A stretch of DNA of 62,962 nucleotides from an uncultured Parasphingopyxis sp. (lineage in GTDB: Bacteria > Pseudomonadota > Alphaproteobacteria > Sphingomonadales > Sphingomonadaceae), in contig NZ_CAKZNF010000041.1 of NCBI RefSeq assembly GCF_937129435.1, positions 1 to 62,962 of the forward strand. The letters are read 5' to 3'. The translations under genes and the position numbers were made by a program. Shown here piece after piece: positions 46,630 to 54,615 of the stretch. The notes beneath the pieces are model-generated. The model was given only the letters and a program-made list of their open reading frames with translations, was not told the DNA's origin and ran no database searches. Each line of letters begins with the position of its first letter. The first letter of the stretch is position 1.

Positions 46630-47208
46630 ATGACCGACGACCCACTCGCCATTTTCGACCGCTGGTATGCCGAAGCGCGCGACAGCGAGCCCAATGATTC
46701 GAACGCCATGGCGCTTGCCACGACGACGCCCGAGCACCAGCCTTCGGTTCGCATGGTGCTGCTCAAGGGCCATGATGAACGCGGCTTTGTCTGGTACACC
46801 AATTTCGAGAGCCGCAAGGCCTATGAGCTGCTCTCCACGCACAAGGCGGCGATTCTCTTCCACTGGAAGTCGTTGCGCCGGCAAATCCGCGCCGAAGGGC
46901 CCGTCGAACGCGTCGATGACGCCGAAGCCGATGCCTATTTCGCCACCCGCAGCCGGGATTCGCAACTCGGCGCCTGGGCGTCGGACCAGTCGCAACCCCT
47001 GCCCTCGCGCGAAATCTTCGAGGAGCGCTATGAGGAAGCGAAGGTCCGCTTCGCCGATCAGGACGTTCCCCGTCCGCCGCACTGGTCGGGCTTTCGCCTG
47101 AGTCCGCAGCGCATCGAATTCTGGGAAGACGGCGAACACCGGCTGCACCACCGCCGTCTCTTCACCCGAACCGATACGGGGTGGGAGATGGGGCTGCTCT
47201 ACCCCTGA
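46630..47208 (+). CDS. pdxH: pyridoxamine 5'-phosphate oxidase
   Basis: 192 residues from ATG 46630 (MTDDPLAIFDRWYAEAR). FMN enzyme of vitamin B6 salvage and synthesis, oxidising PNP or PMP to PLP. Visible: PSVRMVLLKGHDERGFVWYTNFESRKA, HWKSLRRQIRAEGPVERV, WASDQSQPL, and the PHWSGFRLSPQRIEFWEDGEHRLHHR C-terminal signature. The frame opens earlier at 46138, but this is a spurious extension over the divergent gene. Confidence 0.97.
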   Translation: MTDDPLAIFDRWYAEARDSEPNDSNAMALATTTPEHQPSVRMVLLKGHDERGFVWYTNFESRKAYELLSTHKAAILFHWKSLRRQIRAEGPVERVDDAEADAYFATRSRDSQLGAWASDQSQPLPSREIFEERYEEAKVRFADQDVPRPPHWSGFRLSPQRIEFWEDGEHRLHHRRLFTRTDTGWEMGLLYP

Positions 47209-47246
47209 GCCGAACGCTCACCGAAAAGACACGAACAGGAAACATC

Positions 47247-48056
47247 ATGACCGAAATCCCGATCATCCAGATCGACGCCTTTACCGACCGCGCCTTTAGC
47301 GGCAACCCGGCCGCCGTCATGCCGCTGCGCGAATGGCTCGACGACGACGTGCTGCAGGCGATCGCCGCTGAGAACAATCTGAGCGAAACGGCTTTCTTCC
47401 TGCCGCATGACGGCGATGATGCCGATTTCGACCTGCGCTGGTTCACGCCGACGGCCGAGGTCGCGATGTGCGGCCATGCAACACTGGCCACCGGGCACCT
47501 GATCCTGGGCGAAGACGAAAGTGCCGGAAATGTGCGCTTCGCGACGCGCAAGGCCGGCGTGCTGGAGGTCCGGCGCGATGGAGACCGCTATTTGCTCGAC
47601 CTGCCGATCACGCCGGCCGAACCGGCCGAACGGCCCGATCTTCTCGACGCACTGGGCACGCCTGACGCACAAATATTCCTGTCGGTCGCAGACAGCGCAG
47701 AGGATACGGCGATCGTCCTGCTCCCGGACGCCGATGCCGTCCATTGCTGCGCGCCCGACATGAAGGCGCTGGCGGGCATCCATCTGATGGCGATCGTCAC
47801 CGCGGCAGATGGCAGCGATCAGGATGTGATCAGCCGTGTTTTCGTGCCCGCCTGGGGAATCGACGAGGACCCGGTGACCGGTTCCGCCCATGCGGCGCTG
47901 ACGCCCTTCTGGGCCGAGCGGCTGGGCCGCGACAGCTTCTCGGCCTTTCAGGCCAGCGAGCGCGGCGGGAGAGTGGAGTGCCGGCTCGACGGCGATCGCG
48001 CTGTCCTTGGCGGATCATGCGCGACCGTCATCGAAGGGCTGTTCTACCTGCCCTAG
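47247..48056 (+). CDS. PhzF family phenazine-biosynthesis-like isomerase
   Basis: 269 residues from ATG 47247 (MTEIPIIQIDAF). Two-domain diaminopimelate-epimerase-like fold; the active-site Glu is in NNLSETAFF and the motif MCGHATLATGHLIL and the end DEDPVTGSAHAALTPFW are diagnostic. Most members are unrelated to phenazines and their substrate is unknown. 38 bp after pdxH, so probably the same transcript. Its stop overlaps the 3' end of the caspase gene by 4 bp on the other strand. Confidence 0.93.
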   Translation: MTEIPIIQIDAFTDRAFSGNPAAVMPLREWLDDDVLQAIAAENNLSETAFFLPHDGDDADFDLRWFTPTAEVAMCGHATLATGHLILGEDESAGNVRFATRKAGVLEVRRDGDRYLLDLPITPAEPAERPDLLDALGTPDAQIFLSVADSAEDTAIVLLPDADAVHCCAPDMKALAGIHLMAIVTAADGSDQDVISRVFVPAWGIDEDPVTGSAHAALTPFWAERLGRDSFSAFQASERGGRVECRLDGDRAVLGGSCATVIEGLFYLP

Positions 48057-50005
48057 CGTGACGTGCGGAGCAGGCCGTATTGCCGCGGCAGGGTCATGAC
48101 GATGTCGTCAACCTCGATGCTGCCGCGCTGGACGACGAGTTCCTGGTGGTTGCGCTGTGCATCGCCGGTTTCCGCCTCGATGCAGTTGCGGCCTTCGCAC
48201 TGTTCGCGGAAGCGATAGCGCAGGTACGAAACCAGTTCGCCGGCCGTGACATTCCCGTCGTCATTGTCGTCCGCACGGCCTCCGATCCCGTCGGAGAAGA
48301 AGCGGGCGAGATAGCCCCCGGCACTGAATTCGGATGCCACGAGGCTGGTCAGATCCTCTTCGGAGCTGAACAGGCCCATCATGTTCGGGCGGGTGATGAC
48401 ATCGCGTTCGAAACCGCCCGAAAAACAGGCGTCGAGCACGACCATAGAGGTGCCTGCACGAACCTGGCCGAACATCTGCGCCAGTTCGTCGTCGAGCAAT
48501 TCCTCGCCATCGCCGAAGACGAGCTGCTCGTCGCGGCCGTCGAGTTCGGCGGTATCGGTGGGGTCATCCTCTTGCGTGCCGTGGCCGGAGAAGAAGAACA
48601 GGAAGACATCATCCGGTCCGGCCTGGCGCGCAACCTCGGCAAAGGCACGGCGAAATTCGGGGAGCGTCGCCTCTTGGTTGGTCAGCAGGATGCTCGCCGG
48701 ATGGAGCACGCCGAGTTCCTCCAGCCGCGTGAACAGCTTAGATGCGTCGGTGTCGGTGTCCGTCAGGTCGGACGTGTTGCCGCCATAATCGGCCACGCCG
48801 ACCGAGATGGCAAAGACGCGGCGCTGCTGCGCGTTGGCAGGGATACGGCTCGTGCCCTCTTCGACCGAAAGGCGGTAATAGCCGCCCGCGCCCGGCGCAT
48901 AGGAAGTGGCGAGCACGGTATAGAGCCCATCCTCTTCGAGCACCGATTCATAGCGGCTGTTCAGCGAGTCGCCGGTGTCGTCGATATCGACCTGTGCGCC
49001 CGAGGGAGCCCGCACGATCAGATAGGTGTCGAAATCTTCCGACGAATAGTCGATCGTCACCGGCTGCCCGCGCCTTCCCTGAAAGGTGTAGCGATCGACG
49101 AACTCGCCGCTGGCCAGCGCGTCGTCATTCTTGCCGAGCGCCTCGTTGAAGGCATTGCCCAGCGCGATGCGGGTGGCGCCGGCCCCCTGCACCTCGGTAT
49201 CGGCAGTGCCGCTGCGATTGGGCAGCACGCTCACCTCATAGGCGCCGGTTTCGCCGGGCGAGTAGCTGGTCACGAGCAGCGAATATTCGCCGTCCGCCGG
49301 AAGCGTCGCGAGGATACGGCTGTTGAGCGTGGCATCGCTCGCGGTCGCATCGTCGTCATTGGCGACGGAGAAATCCTCGCCGTTCGATAGGGCGATGCGC
49401 GTGTCGAAATCGGTCGAACCGGCGCGGATATCGACCCGCTGGCCGGCCCGGCCGCTGAAGACATAGCGTTGCGCGTGATGGCCGTTGCGGCCCAGCGTGG
49501 CTTCGCCCTCGAAATTTGCCGTCAGCTGCTGGCCGACCTCGATAGCGCGGCTCGGCGCTTCGCCACCCTGCGCCACCTGCAGCTGTTCGCTGGGCACGAC
49601 GCGGATCGTATAGTCGCCCGTCCCCTGCGCACGATAGGAGGACGCGCGCACGCGCACCTCGCCGTCGCTCGGCATGGTGAAGTCGATCCGGCTGTCGGTA
49701 TCTTCGGCCGTCCAGGGGTCGTCATCGTTGCTGAGCACCGTTCCGTCGGGCAGCGTCGCGCGAAGCTGCGTGTCGAAGGCGTCGGAAGCCATGGTGATCG
49801 ACAGCCGTTCGCCTGCCGACCCGCGGACGCTCCATTCGTCATAATATTGCTTGTCGCCATCGCTGGCGTCGCCCGAGCCGAGTTCGCCCTGATAGCTGCG
49901 GCCCGCGGTCATCGTGCCGTCTTGCGCCTGTACCGCGACCGGCGCGATCGCCGTGCTCGCCATGAGCGCTGCCGTCATTCCGATCCAGAATTTCTTCGTC
50001 ATCAT
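48053..50005 (-). CDS. secreted caspase-family (C14) protease with three PPC domains and an EF-hand loop
   Basis: 650 residues: signal peptide ending near VQAQ (residue 28); three pre-peptidase C-terminal-type beta domains (about 33-138, 155-260, 282-382), each with FDT(Q/R/Y)L/I and SSY/TSY repeats; then a caspase p20-like domain (about 396-530) with catalytic His475 in FFFSGHG and Cys527 in VVLDACFSGG. Residues 579-590 (D-D-N-D-D-G-N-V-T-A-G-E) form a perfect 12-residue EF-hand loop inside the p10-like region, suggesting Ca2+ control as in many metacaspases. Predicted periplasmic or extracellular. Physiological target unknown. Confidence 0.9.
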   Translation of the reverse strand: MMTKKFWIGMTAALMASTAIAPVAVQAQDGTMTAGRSYQGELGSGDASDGDKQYYDEWSVRGSAGERLSITMASDAFDTQLRATLPDGTVLSNDDDPWTAEDTDSRIDFTMPSDGEVRVRASSYRAQGTGDYTIRVVPSEQLQVAQGGEAPSRAIEVGQQLTANFEGEATLGRNGHHAQRYVFSGRAGQRVDIRAGSTDFDTRIALSNGEDFSVANDDDATASDATLNSRILATLPADGEYSLLVTSYSPGETGAYEVSVLPNRSGTADTEVQGAGATRIALGNAFNEALGKNDDALASGEFVDRYTFQGRRGQPVTIDYSSEDFDTYLIVRAPSGAQVDIDDTGDSLNSRYESVLEEDGLYTVLATSYAPGAGGYYRLSVEEGTSRIPANAQQRRVFAISVGVADYGGNTSDLTDTDTDASKLFTRLEELGVLHPASILLTNQEATLPEFRRAFAEVARQAGPDDVFLFFFSGHGTQEDDPTDTAELDGRDEQLVFGDGEELLDDELAQMFGQVRAGTSMVVLDACFSGGFERDVITRPNMMGLFSSEEDLTSLVASEFSAGGYLARFFSDGIGGRADDNDDGNVTAGELVSYLRYRFREQCEGRNCIEAETGDAQRNHQELVVQRGSIEVDDIVMTLPRQYGLLRTSR

Positions 50006-50143
50006 TCAACCCCGTATTTCCGACGACCCGCTTCGCCTATGCGGGTCATGCGATGAAGCGAGGCTTAACAGCGATGAACCGTTGCGCCCCGATGCCCCTT
50101 TTCGCGTAAAATCATCGCTCATTCTATGATCTAGCGCACAATC

Positions 50144-51241
50144 CTATCCGGCGGCGAAGAAGCGGCCGAGCCGATCGACGACGGCGCGACGATCGGCATC
50201 GGGCGTGTTGCCAAGCCGCACCACGGTCAGGCGCTGATCGGGCGACACAACCACATATTGGCCGAGATGGCCGACAAAGGAGAACACCGTTTCCGGCCCG
50301 CTGCCCGGAAACAGCGTCGGGCGATCATAGGCTCCGCCCGCCCGGTTGAGCCAGATCTGCCCGCCATATTCCGGGTTGTTCGGTGCCGGCGTCAGCATGA
50401 ACTCGCGCCATTCGGGCGAGATGATCGGCGTCCCGTCCACCGCGTTGCCCGTCCGCATGACTTCGCCCAGCCGGGCCCAGTCCCGCGCCGTCGCATGGAT
50501 CAGACTGCCGCCGACCTGCGTCCCCTGCGCGTCGAATTCGAAATAGACGCTCGGCGTGCGCGCAGGGCCGAGCAGCCGCGCTTGCGCGAAGCGGCGATAG
50601 GCGGCGGCGCGCTCGCCCGGATCGTCGCTGTCGGTTAGCGTATCGGCGATGATGCGCGAGAGAATGACGGTTGTGGCCGAGCTGTACTCGTACATCTCGC
50701 CGGGCGTCGCTTCGAGCGGCTGGCCGATCGCATAGCCGGCCATGTCGTCGGTGCCGCTGGTGAACAGCATCCGGTTGGTGTCCGAATCCCAGATCGGATC
50801 GTTGACCTCTGTGTGTTCCAGCCCCGAACGCATTTGCAGAAGGTGGCGCAGCGTGATCGCGGCCCTCGGATCGCCCTCGCCCTGCCATTCGGGGATCGGT
50901 GCCGGCGCATCCAGATCGAGCCGCCCGTCTTCGACGAGAAAGCCGATCAGGATCCCCGTGATCGATTTCGCCATCGACCAGGAGATATAGCGCATGTCGG
51001 CCGTGTAACCCGGCGCATACCGCTCGGCGACGAGCCGGCCGTTCTCCACCACGAGCACCGCGCGCGTCTCGCCCACCCCCTCATCCTCGAACAGCGCGTC
51101 GACGAGCGGGTCGAAGCGGCCGGGGTTGGATATGGCGGTTTCGGCGGTCGTAGCCTCGTCTGCTTCGCTGACCGGCGGGGGCGCGATGGCCGCCCCGAAG
51201 AGCGGCAGCGCAAGCAACACGGCAAATGTCCTGACCCGCAT
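50144..51241 (-). CDS. secreted serine hydrolase (class C beta-lactamase fold)
   Basis: 365 residues from ATG 51241 (MRVRTFAVLLAL); N-terminal signal peptide-like stretch to about residue 20. Nucleophile S89-M-A-K92 in ISWSMAKSITG; YEYSSATTV serves as the Tyr motif; RSGLEHTE and the late LGQYVVVSP block are typical of 6-aminohexanoate-dimer-hydrolase-like (NylB-type) hydrolases. It may cut esters, amides or cell-wall peptides. It is divergent from a 109-residue membrane protein (51331-51660) that resembles the N-terminal piece often fused to such enzymes. Confidence 0.9.
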   Translation of the reverse strand: MRVRTFAVLLALPLFGAAIAPPPVSEADEATTAETAISNPGRFDPLVDALFEDEGVGETRAVLVVENGRLVAERYAPGYTADMRYISWSMAKSITGILIGFLVEDGRLDLDAPAPIPEWQGEGDPRAAITLRHLLQMRSGLEHTEVNDPIWDSDTNRMLFTSGTDDMAGYAIGQPLEATPGEMYEYSSATTVILSRIIADTLTDSDDPGERAAAYRRFAQARLLGPARTPSVYFEFDAQGTQVGGSLIHATARDWARLGEVMRTGNAVDGTPIISPEWREFMLTPAPNNPEYGGQIWLNRAGGAYDRPTLFPGSGPETVFSFVGHLGQYVVVSPDQRLTVVRLGNTPDADRRAVVDRLGRFFAAG

Positions 51242-51330
51242 GACGAGACCCCCACCCATCACCGTCACGCTGAATCGCGTTCAAGTTGACGGTTTTCCTT
51301 TTTCGAACGGACAGCCTAAGCACGCCTCCC

Positions 51331-51660
51331 ATGAAAGTGAAGCGCCCCTGGCTCGTCGGCAGCATCGTCGTGCTGCTCGTCCTTCTGATCGCGGCGGTCG
51401 TCTATGCGATCCGCATGCGGCCGACGCTGCAGCTCGGCGTCGGCTATGGCGCCCATGTCATTTGCTCGTGCCGCTATATCGGCGGGCGCGACATGGAGAG
51501 CTGCTACAACGACTATGAGCCCGGCATGGAGCCGATCATGATCGACGACGACGAGGAAGAAAAGCGTGTCACCGCCTATGTCCCGATCCTCGCCAGCCGT
51601 TCGGCGCAGTTCCGCGAAGGGCTGGGCTGCGTGCTGGAGCCGTTGCCGGGGGAAGAGTGA
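51331..51660 (+). CDS. membrane-anchored small protein with FREGLGC motif
   Basis: 109 residues from ATG 51331 (MKVKRPWLVGSIVVL); one TM helix, then an exported domain with three Cys in HVICSCRYIGGRDMESC and the end SAQFREGLGCVLEPLPG. In some class-C-like serine hydrolases I recall a similar N-terminal region with CSxxxxxGRD and FREGLGC motifs; here it stands alone and reads away from the hydrolase gene. Function unknown. Confidence 0.65.
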   Translation: MKVKRPWLVGSIVVLLVLLIAAVVYAIRMRPTLQLGVGYGAHVICSCRYIGGRDMESCYNDYEPGMEPIMIDDDEEEKRVTAYVPILASRSAQFREGLGCVLEPLPGEE

Positions 51661-51667
51661 GCGACCT

Positions 51668-52089
51668 GTGAGCAATCCCTTCGAATACGCCATATCTTTG
51701 CGCGTGCATCATCCAACACTGACCGCCGAACAACTTTCGAGCGCGCTGAATCACCGACCGAAGGCAGGTTGGACGGTTGGCGAGCCTCGAATGACCCCGA
51801 AAGGCACAGCGCTTGGTGGAGTGCGCGATGAAAGCTATTGCTGCTTCGATATTTGCGTGGGTACCGATGGTAAACTGGCCGACGAACTTCAAAACGCCGT
51901 TTCCGAGCTAACGCATTCTCGCGAGTTTTTTCAGAGTTTCGCCGTTCCGGGGGCTCTGCCTACGTTTACGTTTTCTGGTATCCGAATGGCGATACCGGAG
52001 AAATGTTCGACTGCGAACTACTCAACGGACTCACTGATCTCGGAATCGCACTCGGGATAAACGTCTATGAAGAGCGGCGCTCAGCCTAA
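51668..52089 (+). pseudogene. DUF4279-like gene split by a one-base frameshift in a T6 tract
   Basis: From GTG 51668 the frame VSNPFEYAISLRVHHPTLTAEQLSSALNHRP reads as a DUF4279-type protein up to SREFF (near 51930). The following sequence in the frame ends poorly (stop at 52060), while the -1 frame gives SEFRRSGGSAYVYVFWYPNGDTGEMFDCELL and LTDLGIALGINVYEE, exactly the usual C-terminus. Adding one T to the TTTTTT run at 51925-51930 would join the two parts into a normal 141-residue protein. Either a true lesion, a sequencing error, or programmed slippage on T6. The gene ends overlapping mnmA on the other strand by 4 bp. Confidence 0.75.
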
Positions 52090-53195
52090 GCTGCCAAAGC
52101 CGCTTCCGCCGCCATCGTTTCGGCGATCCAGCCGCCGCCCATGACGCGGTCGCCCTTGTAGAGCACCGCCGCCTGCCCCGGGGCGACGCCGTATTCGGGG
52201 GCGTCGAAGGTCAGCGTTTCGCCGTCGAAGCGCGCCGGGACGGGCTTGGCGAGCGAGCGGACCTTGGCGGTCATCTCGCCGACATAGTCCTCGCCGAGCC
52301 AGTTCACGTCCACGATCCGCGCGGCACCCACCGCCAGCGCGCGCTTGGGGCCGACGATCACGCGGCGCGTCTCGGGCTCCAGCTTGACGACATAGAGCGG
52401 TTCGGGCTGGCCGCCGATTTCGAGGCCGCGGCGCTGGCCGACGGTGAAGTGGATCAGGCCCTTATGCTCGCCGAGCACCTCGCCTTCGCGTGTCACGATC
52501 TCGCCACCCTCACCCGCTTCGGGCCGAACCTTCTTCACGATCTTGGCATAGTCGCCATCGGGGACGAAACAGATGTCCTGGCTGTCGGGCTTCGCCGCGA
52601 CGATGAGGCCCAAATCCTTGGCAATCTCGCGCACGTCCGACTTCGGCATCCCGCCCAGCGGGAAGCGAAGATAGTCGAGCTGCTCCTGCGTCGTGGCGAA
52701 CAGGAAATAGCTCTGGTCGCGCGCGGGATCGGCGGCGCGGTGGAGTTCGGCGCCCTGCTCGCCAACAACGCGGCGGACATAATGGCCGGTGGCGAGGCAG
52801 TCGGCGCCCAGATCGCGCGCCATCGTCAACAGATCGGTAAACTTCACGCCCTGATTGCAGCGGATGCAGGGAATCGGTGTCCGCCCGGCCATATATTCGT
52901 CGGCGAACTCGTCGATCACCGATTCGCGGAAGCGGCTTTCATAATCGAAGACATAATGCGCGATGCCGAGCCTTTCGGCGACGGCGCGCGCGTCGCGGAT
53001 GTCCTGACCGGCGCAGCAGCTTCCGGTCCGCCTGGTCGCCTCACCATGATCGTAGAGCTGCAGCGTGATGCCGATCACCTCGGCCCCCGTCTTCGCGGCG
53101 AGCGCGGCGACAACCGAGGAATCGACGCCGCCCGACATGGCGACGACGATCCGGGCCTCGCTGGCGGGCCGGTCGAGCTGGAAATCGGTATGCAT
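52086..53195 (-). CDS. mnmA: tRNA-specific 2-thiouridylase MnmA
   Basis: 369 residues; puts the 2-thio group on U34 of tRNA-Lys, -Glu and -Gln. PP-loop [14 protein letters not shown], first catalytic Cys in [12 protein letters not shown], second Cys in [12 protein letters not shown], and the C-terminal tRNA-binding domain with [20 protein letters not shown]. Complete and standard length. The start ATG 53195 lacks a strong ribosome site. Confidence 0.97.
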   Translation of the reverse strand: MHTDFQLDRPASEARIVVAMSGGVDSSVVAALAAKTGAEVIGITLQLYDHGEATRRTGSCCAGQDIRDARAVAERLGIAHYVFDYESRFRESVIDEFADEYMAGRTPIPCIRCNQGVKFTDLLTMARDLGADCLATGHYVRRVVGEQGAELHRAADPARDQSYFLFATTQEQLDYLRFPLGGMPKSDVREIAKDLGLIVAAKPDSQDICFVPDGDYAKIVKKVRPEAGEGGEIVTREGEVLGEHKGLIHFTVGQRRGLEIGGQPEPLYVVKLEPETRRVIVGPKRALAVGAARIVDVNWLGEDYVGEMTAKVRSLAKPVPARFDGETLTFDAPEYGVAPGQAAVLYKGDRVMGGGWIAETMAAEAALAA

Positions 53196-53343
53196 GATGG
53201 CGGGCTATTTAATGGCGGATGCGCGCGCATGAAAGGGGCGCATCGCATCCCTCGCCGGTTCTAAACGCCCGGCTAACGATCATGACCAAAGCCTTGCGGC
53301 GATTTTTACGGGGTTTTCAACCTTCTTCCCTAACGATGGGCGC

Positions 53344-53640
53344 ATGGACATGGCCCTCGCCTCTTTCGATACCCGTTCGGGGTCGCTCGCCGATACGGTG
53401 CTCGACTATCCGGCGCTCGTCACCTTGCTGGGCGCGCACCAGCGCAGCCAGCCGACGGCGCGCGTCGCCCGCGCAATCGAGGCAGCCGACGATACCCGGC
53501 CGGCCATGGGGGCGCTGATCGCGCTGCTCACCGCCACGCACCCGGCGGCGAACGCCGTTTCGGGAAGCGCGCTGGCGGGCCGGTTCAACCCCGCCGTCCC
53601 GCTTTCGGACAGCGCATCAACTATTGGGAAGCTTTGGTAG
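53344..53640 (+). CDS. hypothetical protein, 98 residues
   Basis: MDMALASFDTRSGSLADTV... is a small, mostly helical, Ala-rich protein with no TM segment, signal peptide or known motif. ATG 53350 (MALASF) is an alternative start; there is no clear ribosome site at either. It lies in the gap between mnmA (divergent) and the sciP-like gene. Coding status rests mainly on an uninterrupted frame and codon use; it might be spurious. Confidence 0.45.
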   Translation: MDMALASFDTRSGSLADTVLDYPALVTLLGAHQRSQPTARVARAIEAADDTRPAMGALIALLTATHPAANAVSGSALAGRFNPAVPLSDSASTIGKLW

Positions 53641-53745
53641 CATGGCCGTTAACCCTCGCATTTTAGGCTTCTTTCAACGGACTTTGATTAGAAGCTGTTC
53701 AGCACAAGATCACAAAGGACCGGCTCAGCCCGTTTGAGGAAACGC

Positions 53746-54045
53746 ATGATCGAGAACCAGAAAATACGTCCGGCACAAGTCGTCGGCCCGCTCGGCGAAC
53801 CGCTGACGCTGGACAGCCTGCCGCCGCCCTCGACGCGCCGCTGGGTCGTGCGCCGCAAGGCCGAGGTCGTGGCTGCCGTCAATGGCGGACTGCTGACCGT
53901 CGACGAGGCGTGCGAGCGTTATGACCTGACGGTCGAGGAATTCGCGAGCTGGCAGCGCGCGATCGACCGCTCCGGCATGCCGGGACTGCGCGTCACGCGT
54001 ATCCAGCAATACAAGGCCCTCTACGAGCGCCAGCAGAAATATTAG
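53746..54045 (+). CDS. sciP: DUF1153 / SciP-type CtrA inhibitor
   Basis: 99 residues from ATG 53746 (MIENQKIRPAQVVGP) with GAGGA at 53736. The whole protein is a DUF1153 domain: a trimeric helix-turn-helix-like unit RRWVVRRKAEVVAAVNGGLLTVDEACERYDLTVEEFASWQRAIDRSGMPGLRVTR. SciP binds the cell-cycle master regulator CtrA and blocks RNA polymerase recruitment in Caulobacter. Its presence implies a CtrA circuit in this organism. Gene order next to mnmA is notable. It ends before a strong terminator. Confidence 0.9.
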   Translation: MIENQKIRPAQVVGPLGEPLTLDSLPPPSTRRWVVRRKAEVVAAVNGGLLTVDEACERYDLTVEEFASWQRAIDRSGMPGLRVTRIQQYKALYERQQKY

Positions 54046-54089
54046 GGTTTCGCCGCACGGCCGAGCAGCGGCCGCCAGCGTGCAAACGG

Positions 54090-54134
54090 TTCCCCGGTCG
54101 CCTCTCTCCGTCTGGCGGCCGGGGAATTTCGTTT
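54090..54134 (+). terminator. rho-independent terminator after sciP
   Basis: TTCCCCGGTCGCC (54090-54102) pairs with GGCGGCCGGGGAA (54114-54126) over 13 bp with one G-T pair, 11-nt loop, then TTTCGTTT. Strong. The rest of the 54046-54274 gap holds the promoter below and no gene. Confidence 0.85.
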
Positions 54135-54195
54135 GATTCGGGACCGCCAACTTTTCGCTTCGATTCCTCCCTCTGTCGTCCTACCCTTCCGATGC

Positions 54196-54221
54196 GGAAC
54201 GAAAACATTCGGCCGCGCGTA
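54196..54221 (+). promoter_or_regulatory. EcfG-type general stress promoter (candidate)
   Basis: GGAAC (54196-54200), 17-bp spacer, CGTA (54218-54221): close to the GGAAC-N16-17-cGTT consensus recognised by EcfG sigma factors of alphaproteobacteria. It lies 54 bp upstream of a GlsB/YeaQ/YmgE gene, a family often induced in general stress responses. The -10 ends A rather than T, so this is a near match. Confidence 0.6.
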
Positions 54222-54274
54222 GAGTGAGCGTTGAAGGGGTCGCCGTCGGGCGGCGCAACAGGAGGAGAAGAAGC

Positions 54275-54553
54275 ATGTTGGACTGGATAATCGCCCTCGT
54301 CATTGGCGGCATCATCGGCTGGCTCGCCAGTATCGTGATGAACCGCGATGCCTCGATGGGCATCTTCTGGAATGTGATCGTGGGTTGTGTGGGCTCGATC
54401 CTGGGCCGCTTTCTCTACGGCCTGATCATGGACGGCGCTTCCGCCCGGATGCGCGACAATCCGTTCAATATCGAAACCCTGCTCGTCGCCTTTGGCGGCG
54501 CCGTAGTGTTGCTGTTGATCATGAACCTGATCCAGCGCGGGCGCGTTCGATAA
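54275..54553 (+). CDS. GlsB/YeaQ/YmgE family stress-response membrane protein
   Basis: 92 residues from ATG 54275, with GGAGGAG upstream. Two or three hydrophobic helices with the family glycine pattern IIALVIGGIIGWLASIVMNRDASMGIFWNVIVGCVGSILG, then a more polar loop and a last helix VAFGGAVVLLLIMNLIQRG. The role is poorly known; linked with general and acid stress. The EcfG-type element upstream and the terminator after the stop suggest a stand-alone stress gene. Confidence 0.9.
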   Translation: MLDWIIALVIGGIIGWLASIVMNRDASMGIFWNVIVGCVGSILGRFLYGLIMDGASARMRDNPFNIETLLVAFGGAVVLLLIMNLIQRGRVR

Positions 54554-54577
54554 AGCGAAAGATCCATTTGGCACGTG

Positions 54578-54613
54578 AAAGGGCCGGCGGAGCGATCCGC
54601 CGGCCCTTTTCTT
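54578..54613. terminator. bidirectional terminator
   Basis: AAAGGGCCGGCGG (54578-54590), 6-nt loop, CCGCCGGCCCTTTT (54597-54610): a perfect 13-bp stem flanked by A-rich and T-rich ends on both strands. It serves the YeaQ-like gene and the convergent SIMPL gene. Confidence 0.9.
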
Positions 54614-54615
54614 TG

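Noticed and set aside
48080..49390. 436-codon frame antisense to the caspase gene
   Set aside because: No start context, no family, and the opposite strand encodes a full signal peptide, PPC and caspase domains.
53641..53745. CtrA site upstream of sciP
   Set aside because: Only one TTAA half-site (near 53650) with no second half at 7 bp; not enough to call.
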